In this document: one piece after another, positions 6,718 through 14,421 of the stretch
How positions within the stretch are numbered: position 1 is the first letter of the stretch
Layout: every line of letters begins with the position of its first letter
Translations under genes and position numbers: made by a program
Source of the DNA: JBCDCU01 sp039180865
GTDB lineage: Bacteria > Pseudomonadota > Alphaproteobacteria > Rhizobiales > JACESI01
Reading direction: 5' to 3'
Length of the DNA stretch: 17,971 nucleotides
Assembly: GCA_039180865.1 (NCBI GenBank)
Contig: JBCDCZ010000063.1
Coordinates: 1-17,971, forward strand
Notes under the pieces: model-generated
The model's database searches: none
Told to the model about the DNA's origin: nothing
Seen by the model: the letters and a program-made list of their open reading frames with translations, nothing else

Positions 6718-9700
6718 CCCAAGTCCCGATCCGGTTCGCATAGGTGCCCCACGAGAACCAGCAATTCGTCTGTAATAATTGGTTTTTCAAGGTAAGGGCG
6801 CTTTGAGCCCAGGAAGAACTGCCTAACGTTCCGGCTCATGGAATCCCCGGTGACGAAGCCGATCCTGTCGGCGCATTCAGGAGCGATCACCTTCATGGCG
6901 TTATAGAAATGTTCGCCGTCCATATCCGGCATTTTAAAGTCGCTCAAAACGGCATCGAAGGTCTGGTTTTCGAGAATGGCGAGCGCGTCGCGGGGGCTGG
7001 TGGTTTTGGTCACCGTAAAGCCGTGCTCGACCAGAATATCGTGAATGAGCTGCGCAACGCCCGCCTCATCGTCGACGACCAGAACCGAGTGCTGGCCGGA
7101 TTTTTCCGGGCCGTCATCGGTCTCCTGGTCTTGAACACGTGTACCGACTGCGGAGCGCAATTTGACGTAAAAACTGGTGCCTTTCCCGACTTCGGATCTG
7201 ACCGAAAGCTCACCGTCGTGGTTTTCGATGATCCTGTGACTGAAAGCAAGGCCGACGCCCGTACCTTCGCCGACATCCTTGGTGGTGAAGAAGGGTTCGA
7301 AAATTCGGCTTTGGATATCCTTTGGAATGCCGACGCCATTGTCGCGGACTTCAATGACAGTCTGATCGCTTGATGCGTCGAAATAGGAGCGCACGACAAG
7401 CTCTCCCCGATCGCGCTTTTCCTCCAGAGCATGGCCGGCATTGACGATAAGATTGCTGAAGACCTGGGCGAGCTGGTCGAAGTCGCCGGAGACGAGCGGG
7501 GCTTCATCGTCAAGTTCGATCAGAACCCTGGTGCCGTTTGCTTTCAAACCGTAACTTGAGACATCAAGCGCTGTTCTGACAGCCTCATTAAGGGAACAGA
7601 GTTCAATTTTCGTCGGCCGTTGGCGGGCCATTGCGAGGAACGTCTTGACGATTTTGGCAGCGCGCTCCGCCGATTGGCCGATGAAACCGATCCGCTCGGA
7701 AATAACGGGGTCGTCCACCTTGCCCTGCAGCATCTGCGCATAGCCGAAGACCACGGAAAGCGGATTGTTGAGTTCATGGGCAACGCCTGCCAGGAGTTCG
7801 CCAAGGGCGGAGAGCTTCTCGTTCTGGTGCGAGGTTTCACGCTGTTCCTGAAGCTCCGCTTCGGCCTGTTTGAGTTTCGTGATGTCGGTCATCACAACAA
7901 CACGGCCACCGCCATAGGTGGGCGCGCGTTCAAGCAGGTAATGCCGTCCTTCCTTGAATTTCGCTTCAATCGGGGCGAGGGAGTCGCGCTGCGTCTCCTG
8001 GCTGTCGCGATGAAACTGAAGGGGATCGTCTCCGACGGGTTGACCGTTGACGGTTTCAACCTTCGGATAAATAACCGCCATCCGCTCTTCGAAGCTCATG
8101 GCCGTCAGCTCTTCGACACGGCTGTCATAGAAGGACGCGAAGGCGGCATTGCAATGGGTGAGCTCTCCGGTGGGCGTTTCAACGGCGACCCCGACCGGAA
8201 GTCTGCCGATGGCATCTGCGAAAAGCATTTCCGCTTTGATCTGATCCGTCATGTCTTTGAATGAAAGGAGATAGCCGTCGAGCCCTGTTTGATGGGAAGA
8301 GGCGAAGACCCGCCGCCCGCTCGCGGTATCCATCGGCAGATCCTTGCCGTGGTTATAAAAGACGTCCAGTCCGGCCTCATAGAACTGCTCTTTCGTCATC
8401 CCATCAGGAAGCGCGTAATAATCGTGGTCGATCACCCGTTGGAACAGCGTTTCAACCGGTTCGCCGACATAGGGCGCTTCGATCTCTGTCCAGAACATCT
8501 CGTGATAGGCTTTATTGCCGAGAACGAACCGTGCGTCCTTGTCGAACAGAACGAGCGCTTCACCCGATCCTTCAATCGCGTCATTGATGGAGGCAAGCCG
8601 CCGCTCTTCCGCAAGTTTCAGTTGTGTGATCTCCGTAATCACGATGACGGTCTGATTGTTTTGCGCTGGCGCCCGTTCAAAGAGGAATTGCCGTCCGTCC
8701 TTGAACTTCGCTTCCGTTGAGACATGAGTTTCTCGGTGGGCTTCTAGCGGATGACCGACAACAGGTTTTCCGTCGAGCGCCTCAAGCTTGTCGTAGATAA
8801 TTTTCATGCGCTCTTCGAAAGTGAGCGTCTTGAGCGTCTCAAGTGGCACGCCGTAAAACGCCCGGTAGGTCGCGTTGCAATGGGTGATCTTGCTGTCTTC
8901 GCTTTCCACCGCAACGCAGATCGGAAGGTTCTCGATCGCGTCTGCAAAAAGCCGTTCCGCCTGCAATTGCTCTGTAATATCGAGTGCGGTTCCGACCGTC
9001 GCCCCGCTTTTAAGCCGGACCATACGGGCGGTCCACCTGGTGCCGTCCGCAGGGGTCATCTCGAAATTGACCGTCTGGTTGGGTTGAAGCGCCTTTAACG
9101 CCTGATCAAGCCCGCCGGGCGCATCGCATTTCACCTTGAGATAGCCGTCTTCAACGGCCTTGCGGCGGACATCACCGAGTTTCGTGCCGGTTTTGATGAG
9201 GTCGTTATAAGGTTCCAGAAGTTTCCGGTGCCGTGCATTGGCAACGACCTGCTCGTTGTTTTCATCAAAGAGGACAAAGCTTTCATCAAGGGCTTCGACG
9301 GCTTCCCTCAATTGCGCATTGGCCCGGTCGCGCTCGTCCCTGAGCGCGAAGGCTTCGGTGAGGTCTGTGGTCGATGAGACGATCACCTTCTCGCCCTGAT
9401 AATCGACCATCCGTGCGGAGACCTGAGACGGGAAGGGGGTTCCATCTTCCTTCAGGCCCAGGACGAACATGTCATCGACGCGGCCGTCCTTTTCGAGTTT
9501 GGCAAGATAGCGTTTGCGGTCATCCGGGTTGTACCAATGGCCGCGGGCGCTTTCCTTCTCGCCGAAGAGCTCCTGCGATGCATTGGATCGAAAGAGAACC
9601 TCTCCGGTCTCAACGCGGGACATCAAAAAGTTGGCCGGGCAGGCTTCAACGACTTTCTGGACGAGTTCCGAGGCTTCTGCTTCCGTGCGTTCGGCGGCTT

Positions 9701-10154
9701 CGGCGCGTTTGCGGTCGGTGACGTCCTTGAAGGTAAGGAGATAACCGCCAAGCGTCGTTTTCTTTGATGAAATCGAAAGGGTCGTTCCGTCGGTGCGCTC
9801 AAGTTCAAGATCGACCACGAAAGACTTCATGGTCTTCACCATCTGGTCGACCATGCGGGCCGGGTCCGTTCCTTCCGGAACGACAAAGAAATCTTTGCTA
9901 AAAACCTCTGCGCCGAGCGCTTTCGCGCAATCGCCTGGCTTGAAACGCGGGACGCCGGGGGGAAGGGTCAATTCATAATAGCGTTCATTGCAGAGAACGA
10001 ATTTCAGATCTTCATCCCAGAGCGCGACACCGTCTTCCATGGCGTCAAAGGCATTTTGAAAAACGGCAAGGGCCGCTTTGTTGTCCGATTGGGTGAGGAG
10101 GCCTTCAAAGGCGCTCTCACTATTGGTGTTCTTTGTCGCCAAACCTTCGGCCAT
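6714..10154 (-). CDS. Soluble hybrid sensor histidine kinase with six PAS domains and a C-terminal receiver
   Basis: This is a 1146-residue protein without a signal peptide or membrane segment, so it senses an internal signal. By eye there are six PAS-like domains at about 30-150, 160-265, 280-395, 400-515, 520-640 and 645-765. They are followed by HisKA (phospho-acceptor His793 in GVAHELNNP), HATPase_c (DNGVGIP near 938-944, then GEGTGVGLAF) and a receiver (about 1023-1140) with Asp1072 in SDFKMPD and Lys in LEKP. PAS1/PAS5 and PAS4/PAS6 look like duplicated pairs. No HPt domain is present. The ATG at 10154 is chosen (GAGAGAGG just upstream) over a TTG 15 bases earlier. It overlaps the OmpR-type regulator by ATGA. 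The promoter carries a triple GATACA site, suggesting autoregulation. Confidence 0.92.
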   Translation of the reverse strand: MAEGLATKNTNSESAFEGLLTQSDNKAALAVFQNAFDAMEDGVALWDEDLKFVLCNERYYELTLPPGVPRFKPGDCAKALGAEVFSKDFFVVPEGTDPARMVDQMVKTMKSFVVDLELERTDGTTLSISSKKTTLGGYLLTFKDVTDRKRAEAAERTEAEASELVQKVVEACPANFLMSRVETGEVLFRSNASQELFGEKESARGHWYNPDDRKRYLAKLEKDGRVDDMFVLGLKEDGTPFPSQVSARMVDYQGEKVIVSSTTDLTEAFALRDERDRANAQLREAVEALDESFVLFDENNEQVVANARHRKLLEPYNDLIKTGTKLGDVRRKAVEDGYLKVKCDAPGGLDQALKALQPNQTVNFEMTPADGTRWTARMVRLKSGATVGTALDITEQLQAERLFADAIENLPICVAVESEDSKITHCNATYRAFYGVPLETLKTLTFEERMKIIYDKLEALDGKPVVGHPLEAHRETHVSTEAKFKDGRQFLFERAPAQNNQTVIVITEITQLKLAEERRLASINDAIEGSGEALVLFDKDARFVLGNKAYHEMFWTEIEAPYVGEPVETLFQRVIDHDYYALPDGMTKEQFYEAGLDVFYNHGKDLPMDTASGRRVFASSHQTGLDGYLLSFKDMTDQIKAEMLFADAIGRLPVGVAVETPTGELTHCNAAFASFYDSRVEELTAMSFEERMAVIYPKVETVNGQPVGDDPLQFHRDSQETQRDSLAPIEAKFKEGRHYLLERAPTYGGGRVVVMTDITKLKQAEAELQEQRETSHQNEKLSALGELLAGVAHELNNPLSVVFGYAQMLQGKVDDPVISERIGFIGQSAERAAKIVKTFLAMARQRPTKIELCSLNEAVRTALDVSSYGLKANGTRVLIELDDEAPLVSGDFDQLAQVFSNLIVNAGHALEEKRDRGELVVRSYFDASSDQTVIEVRDNGVGIPKDIQSRIFEPFFTTKDVGEGTGVGLAFSHRIIENHDGELSVRSEVGKGTSFYVKLRSAVGTRVQDQETDDGPEKSGQHSVLVVDDEAGVAQLIHDILVEHGFTVTKTTSPRDALAILENQTFDAVLSDFKMPDMDGEHFYNAMKVIAPECADRIGFVTGDSMSRNVRQFFLGSKRPYLEKPIITDELLVLVGHLCEPDRDLG

Positions 10155-10212
10155 ATGCCTCTCTCGCAACCCGCTAAACCCGGATCATTAAACTAGTCCA
10201 GTTTGTCTTAAG

Positions 10213-10239
10213 TGTATCCGGCTTTGTATCAATTGTATC
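10213..10239 (-). promoter_or_regulatory. Triple GATACA site upstream of the kinase/regulator operon
   Basis: On the minus strand there is a perfect GATACAATTGATACA (10239-10225, 9-bp period), then a third GATACA (10218-10213) 12 bp further. The two-repeat core lies 71-85 bp upstream of the ATG at 10154. The third half-site sits in CCGGATACACTT, a 12-mer also found at the site of the 38-residue gene (10544-10555). Confidence 0.65.
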
Positions 10240-10350
10240 AAAGGCTTTTGAGAGAGGCATGGGTGTCGCGTCGGCGTGTCGTGGCGGTGTGCGCTGCGTC
10301 GGTCGGCTTTCGGGGCCTGGCCCTTAAGTGCCTGCTTATTCGGGGCTGCT

Positions 10351-10467
10351 CTAGCAAAGCCCGAGTGAAACGAGCGTTGTGATAAGGGCCGACGCGCCGT
10401 AGATCGCGAGCGTGATGGTCATGCCGGCCCGGCGGAGTGTGTCTGGTTCGTGATAGGTAAGCCGCAT
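10351..10467 (-). CDS. 38-residue single-span membrane peptide
   Basis: The short frame starts with a basic/polar segment (MRLTYHEPDTLRRAG) and then has one hydrophobic helix (about residues 16-37: TITLAIYGASALITTLVS) ending LGLC. AGGGA lies eight bases before the ATG. It has its own perfect GATACA direct repeat exactly 71-85 bp upstream, the same distance as for the kinase gene. This conserved promoter geometry is the strongest argument that such a small frame is a real gene. Small membrane peptides often modulate sensors, transporters or envelope enzymes; no specific role can be given. Confidence 0.6.
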   Translation of the reverse strand: MRLTYHEPDTLRRAGMTITLAIYGASALITTLVSLGLC

Positions 10468-10537
10468 TGTCTTGATCCCTGAGGTTTGGTTCGAGGGGGA
10501 CAAAACACTCTGTCTGTGTGCGCCAGATGTTGCGGAT

Positions 10538-10552
10538 TGTATCAAGTGTATC
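10538..10552 (-). promoter_or_regulatory. GATACA-N3-GATACA direct repeat upstream of the 38-residue gene
   Basis: On the minus strand the site reads GATACACTTGATACA: two perfect half-sites with a 9-bp period, 71-85 bp from the start at 10467. It shares the 12-mer CCGGATACACTT with the kinase promoter. Confidence 0.65.
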
Positions 10553-10559
10553 CGGGGGA

Positions 10560-11245
10560 GGAGCGGACTGAAACATTGGGGGGTGGGGAACGGCTGGGAA
10601 GCTGGGTTCAGCGTACTGCAGTGATGAAGAGGGGTGAAGTGGAGCGGGGTTTTGAGGGATTGTATGCCGCATGAGTGGCGTACGGCCAGAGTTGCCATTC
10701 AAACGCTCGGTCCGAAAACGTGTTTTTCTTACAACGACCGGACGATCTGCATAGGCCGGATACTTAAATGAGGATAAACAATCAGGATTGACTGGAATGT
10801 ATCGGCAACGTCGTTCTCCGCATTCTTAATCGTTGCGAAATCGCCAAGGCTGGCGACCCGGGCTGTTAACACGTTGTCTGCCATATAAGTTAGCAAAAAT
10901 GAGATGATCTTCGGACATGGCCTGGCGCTCGGTTTTACGTTTTGGGGACTTGCGGTTGCGATAGAATCGAGGCGTTCGTCATGCATCAAGCTACTTGCTT
11001 GTCGCGCTAGACGTAACTGTGGGTTCATAGCAGCTTTGGCTGGTATGAGGGCCGAGGGTCTTTACAAAGTCTAGAGGAAGAATTCCATTTTGATCGCTGC
11101 TTTACGGCCGGTTAAGCCGAGCACCGGGGCGTGGTGAAAGGTTGTAAATCTAGCAGTAAAACCTTCGGTGCGCACTGATGCCGTTAATAGTTTGATTTAG
11201 AGCCTCTAGTCTTTTTGCACAGAATGTCCGAACGAGATAGAAATA
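10560..11245. other. Gene-poor intergenic stretch
   Basis: No gene here is convincing. A minus-strand open frame of 99 codons (10729-11028) lacks a ribosome binding site, signal peptide or recognisable domain. At 10684-10703 there is a degenerate copy of a sequence that recurs at 17043-17063 (GGCCARAGYTGCCATTCRAA). Composition shifts towards AT from about 10720 onward and stays AT-rich through the following gene, consistent with an acquired segment. The start of the 11246 gene has no obvious promoter that I can single out. Confidence 0.5.
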
Positions 11246-12046
11246 ATGCATGATAACGAAATAGAACTCAAATTTGTAGCTCACATATTCAGATCCCAAA
11301 TACACGACACCATTTCCCGAGAAACGTTTATCAAATTGGGGATAGATAACAGAGGACAATATCACCTTGATATAGATGACGTTGATCACCTCGAGGGGAT
11401 ATTGATTTTTGACAGGTTCAACGAACCCGAAAAACTAATAGATTTCATCGCCCAAATTCGAAAAGGGGGCCATCTAGCGCCAATTATTGTAATTGATGAT
11501 AATGGATCCATTGCAGAAGTTGATGCGTTAAGAGCTGGTGCCGATCAGGTATGGCAGAAAATTGAAGATCAAAAAATTATTGAAGAGCGAATAAAACAAA
11601 TTATGGAGTTGACGCGGCAAAACCGCCTGTTCGGCCAAGAAAAAAGTCTTGTTAAGACTCAACTAGGAGAGAATTACGCCAAAGCCTTATCGGTTAAAAT
11701 AAGTTCAATTTCAGACAGTATTAGAGGTCTCCGTATCAACACAACTTCTGAGATCGTCGAAGAGCTCGATGAAATAGCTGAAGAACTTTTGGGGGAAATA
11801 GGAAACGAAACAAGAATTGCAGAATTATCCGACAAGATACTCTTGGTGTTCGGTAGAGTATTCGATGCTTTGGACAGCCAGGATGGTGCCAAGATCCTAG
11901 TCGCAGGAGCGGTTGCCGGGTTAGTGGGTTTGGGGGGGTGGACTGCCGTCACAGTCTACACTCTCACAATGGCAGCGTGGCAAGGAAAACAGGCTTTCAT
12001 AGAAGCAGTAAAGGCCATGGGTAGGAAAAAAGGGAGCGCTGATTAA
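11246..12046 (+). CDS. Receiver-like domain protein with C-terminal membrane segment
   Basis: The 266-residue protein has an N-terminal alpha/beta part (about 5-120) resembling a divergent response-regulator receiver. LEGILIFDRF (49-58) aligns with the phospho-Asp strand (Asp56), APIIVIDD (78-85) with strand four, and ALRAGADQVWQK (94-105) with the ALxAGADxxxxK end. The N-terminal acidic pair and the Thr/Ser switch are missing, so this is a pseudo-receiver or a very divergent one. A long charged helical middle (about 108-210), probably coiled coil, leads to a hydrophobic region (about 216-246; LVAGAVAGLVGLGGW) that may be one or two membrane segments, and a basic tail. It is a single gene, strongly AT-rich compared with its flanks, with a weak ribosome binding site. 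I recognise no full-length family. Confidence 0.75.
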   Translation: MHDNEIELKFVAHIFRSQIHDTISRETFIKLGIDNRGQYHLDIDDVDHLEGILIFDRFNEPEKLIDFIAQIRKGGHLAPIIVIDDNGSIAEVDALRAGADQVWQKIEDQKIIEERIKQIMELTRQNRLFGQEKSLVKTQLGENYAKALSVKISSISDSIRGLRINTTSEIVEELDEIAEELLGEIGNETRIAELSDKILLVFGRVFDALDSQDGAKILVAGAVAGLVGLGGWTAVTVYTLTMAAWQGKQAFIEAVKAMGRKKGSAD

Positions 12047-12320
12047 CACTCGGGCGTGGACGCTATTAATCAATAAGGGTTCCCAACGTCGAAATCGCGT
12101 GGAGATCTCAGTAGCACGCGTGGGCGAAGGTCCGGTAACCCCTCCCCGACTTTTATATATGGCGCTATACTGGATCGGTCTGTTTTGGGTTCTTTTTGAC
12201 CCTTCGCCGGGTTGTGGAAATAGACAAAAGAGCTTCTTTCCGCCGCCAGCTATTCAATTCGTAAAACCATTAAACCCAGACCTCCTAGCCCCTCGACTTA
12301 AACTCCGTTATCCTGTCGCC

Positions 12321-12515
12321 ATGTCGATCTTCCTCCGCCACATCATCCAGTATGCTGTCCGAAAGGCCGCGTCGGACCCGCGCGTCAAAGAAAAAGCGCT
12401 CAAGGCAGCGCACACCGTTGCCGATGAGGCGAAGCAGATTGCGAAGGAAGACGATCGCGCCTATGCCGCAGGCCGCGCTTTCCGCAGAACGCTCAATCGG
12501 CTGATGAACGACTGA
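12321..12515 (+). CDS. Conserved-looking 64-residue helical protein
   Basis: The frame encodes a small, highly charged helical protein: a short hydrophobic/amphipathic start (FLRHIIQYAV) followed by RKAASDPRVKEKALKAAH and a basic end. The motif with AASDPRV resembles short proteins annotated as hypothetical in many Hyphomicrobiales. The ATG at 12321 is chosen because this motif begins there, although an upstream ATG at 12099 keeps the frame open; there is no strong Shine-Dalgarno. Composition returns to GC-rich here, ending the AT-rich segment. The role is unknown. Confidence 0.6.
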   Translation: MSIFLRHIIQYAVRKAASDPRVKEKALKAAHTVADEAKQIAKEDDRAYAAGRAFRRTLNRLMND

Positions 12516-12531
12516 GACCTCTGGTCCGGTT

Positions 12532-13021
12532 TCAGACGCTGAAAGAGACGCCGACGATCTCAATGAAGCCGCTTTCAGCCCATTGCCGCACCTGGTGAAA
12601 TTGCTAAATCGAGAGCACGGTTAGCTTAGGTTGAACCATTTTGACGTGGAGATTTTGCGATGAGATCGAGTGAAAAACGGAGGGCATATCGGTTGATACG
12701 TCAATTAATTTCACTGGGGCTTTTCGCGACGACATCAGCGCAAAATCGCCCGTCCCGAAAGGGTTTTGCACCAGCGGGTGCCTGGTCTGCGCCAAATCCT
12801 CGACCGATGCACCGGCATCGCCCTGCGGTCTTGGCGCGCCCATCCACACACGTTGGAAACAAAACAAAATTGATTCAACCTAAGCTAAACGTGCTCTAGT
12901 GTGTGGTTTCCCAAAGATGGACAGTCGGCACGCCACCCCGGTAGCCCTCTGAAACGATCGGGGTGCCGACAAAGCTGCCGTCTGGTTTCACATCCTGATT
13001 TCGAGCAAGTCTTCCTGCCAT
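12532..13021 (-). pseudogene. Small gene apparently split by an inverted-repeat element
   Basis: On the minus strand, the frame from an ATG at 13021 reads MAGRLARNQDVKPDGSFVG and, a few residues later, EGYRGGVPTVHLWETTH. It then hits TAG (12898-12896) exactly at the edge of the 286-bp element. On the far side a frame open from 12603 to a TGA at 12534-12532 reads HQVRQWAESGFIEIVG and ends SFSV. Both pieces look like real protein and together give about 64 residues, so insertion of the element into one gene is the simplest reading. I do not recognise the family. The start codon overlaps the cyclase start on the opposite strand, which is unusual, so the N-terminal piece might itself be a remnant. 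Confidence 0.4.
12612..12897. mobile_element. 286-bp MITE-like element with 32/33-bp terminal inverted repeats
   Basis: The left end AGAGCACGGTTAGCTTAGG (continuing to 12643) and the inverse complement of the right end AGAGCACGTTTAGCTTAGG (12897 back to 12865) match over 32-33 bases with two substitutions and one single-base gap. The interior shows no transposase motif; frames on both strands run through it but carry no recognisable domain. The size and long terminal repeats fit a non-autonomous miniature element moved in trans. No clear target-site duplication is visible. It appears to interrupt the small gene at 12532-13021. Confidence 0.65.
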
Positions 13022-14321
13022 GAGTGACACGACCAAAGCAGCCAATTCCGATCATTTGTTTACCGAGGCCGAACGGGCGGGATTGAAACTTGCAATCAAA
13101 GGCCGGATCGTCGCCGTCGTCCTCATAACGGCTTTATTGGCTCTCAGCCGAGGGGCCGATCGGGCCCCTGAATTTCTGCTCGCCGGGTCTGTCTTCATTG
13201 CATTGGGTCTTTTGCACTATCGCATTATCGGAACATCCTATGACAGATTTTGGGTGAAATACGCGTTTGTAACACTCGATGTTGCCATGTTGAGCGCCGC
13301 TGTCGCCTTTCTGCCAGCCGAGCCCGGACTTTCACTGCCGGACATCATGATTTTCCGCTTTCAGATCTTCCCGTATTTTTACCTCATTCTCGCGATTGCC
13401 GCGTTCAGTTTCTCGCCCGGTCTCGTCATATGGGCAGGCGTGAGCGGCGCTATCGGGTGGCTCGCTGCTTTTTTCTATATTCGCTCAGGTATGGACCAGA
13501 CGCTGGACTGGGGGGACATTCCAGACAACGCAACACCCGCTGAATTTCTTGGAGTTTTCCTCGATCCTGAATTCGTGGCGACCGGAACACGATTGCAGGA
13601 AGCCGCGATATTTATTGTTGTTGCTGTTCTGATCGCCATTGTCATGCAACGCGCGCGCGGGGTTGTTCGGCGTCAATTGGAAGCCGAACGCGGCATTGCC
13701 TCCATATCGCGCTTGTTCGGCCGCTTTGTTCCAGGAGCCATTGCAGACTCCATGATCGAACAGGAGGGGAAACTGGACCCGGTGGCCCGGGAGGCAACCG
13801 TGCTGATTGCCGATGTCGCGGGCTTCACGTCGCTGACCGAAACAAAGGGCGCGCGTGCGATCGTTGATATCTTCAATGATTATTTCGACGCGTCATCGGA
13901 AGTCGTCAGCGCTCACAACGGGGTTGTTACACAATTCATCGGCGACGCGGTGTTCGCGACGTTCAATGTCCCGGTGGAGGATCAGGACCACAGGCAAAAC
14001 GGGATCAATGCAGCGATTGATCTGCTCAAACTCGTTCAATCGAAAACCTTTTCGGGTGAAAAACTGCAGATCCGTGTCGGCGTGAGTACCGGACCCGTCG
14101 TTGCCGGAAATATTGGTGGCGGCGGCAGAGCGACCTATACGGTTTATGGCGAAGCGGTCAATCTCGCAGCGCGCCTTGAGGCATTGAACAAAGAACAGGA
14201 AACCTCGGTTCTGATCTGCGAGAACACAGCGCGCGATCTTAATCACAACAATATCAAAGAAGTTGGCGACCTCTCAGTCCGGGGCTTCAGCAAGCCTATG
14301 AAGGTTTACACGCTGGCTTGA
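13020..14321 (+). CDS. Membrane-bound class III adenylate/guanylate cyclase
   Basis: The 433-residue protein has an N-terminal membrane module with about six hydrophobic segments between residues 28 and 210, a short HAMP-like or coiled linker (RQLEAERGIASISRLFGRFVP), and a class III cyclase domain (about 255-433). Metal-binding Asp265 (LIADVAGFTS) and Asp309 (FIGDAVF) are present, as are Asn381 and Arg385 (GEAVNLAARLE), so catalysis looks possible. The residue four before Asp309, usually the substrate-specifying Lys, is Gln305, and the second specificity position is Thr374. Thr is typical of the class IIIb subgroup; the Gln is less usual. It makes cAMP or another cyclic nucleotide at the inner membrane. 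The start has a poor Shine-Dalgarno. It is transcribed alone. Confidence 0.88.
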   Translation: MSDTTKAANSDHLFTEAERAGLKLAIKGRIVAVVLITALLALSRGADRAPEFLLAGSVFIALGLLHYRIIGTSYDRFWVKYAFVTLDVAMLSAAVAFLPAEPGLSLPDIMIFRFQIFPYFYLILAIAAFSFSPGLVIWAGVSGAIGWLAAFFYIRSGMDQTLDWGDIPDNATPAEFLGVFLDPEFVATGTRLQEAAIFIVVAVLIAIVMQRARGVVRRQLEAERGIASISRLFGRFVPGAIADSMIEQEGKLDPVAREATVLIADVAGFTSLTETKGARAIVDIFNDYFDASSEVVSAHNGVVTQFIGDAVFATFNVPVEDQDHRQNGINAAIDLLKLVQSKTFSGEKLQIRVGVSTGPVVAGNIGGGGRATYTVYGEAVNLAARLEALNKEQETSVLICENTARDLNHNNIKEVGDLSVRGFSKPMKVYTLA

Positions 14322-14421
14322 AACACCGGCCCCGCTCAGACGGTCGCGCTGCGACGGCCAAAGGAGACTTCTGGCTTGTAGAGAAAGGTAACCTCGCCCG
14401 AGGATCATGCAGCTCTTGGCT

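Noticed and set aside
6909..9978. Many open frames on the plus strand, such as 7620-8264 and 8289-8720, opposite the kinase gene
   Set aside because: They are antisense shadows of a GC-rich 1146-codon gene with clear domain homology; none shows a recognisable domain or ribosome binding site.
10729..11028. 99-codon minus-strand frame
   Set aside because: No ribosome binding site, signal, or recognisable domain. It could be a relic but is not supportable as a gene.
12099..12320. Longer start for the 64-residue protein at 12099
   Set aside because: The added 74 codons look like translated intergenic DNA (hydrophobic stretch followed by Pro-rich sequence) and the conserved-looking part begins at 12321.
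12604..12899. Open frames of about 80-88 codons on both strands inside the inverted-repeat element
   Set aside because: They end within the terminal repeats and show no transposase or other domain, so they are treated as chance frames of a non-autonomous element.
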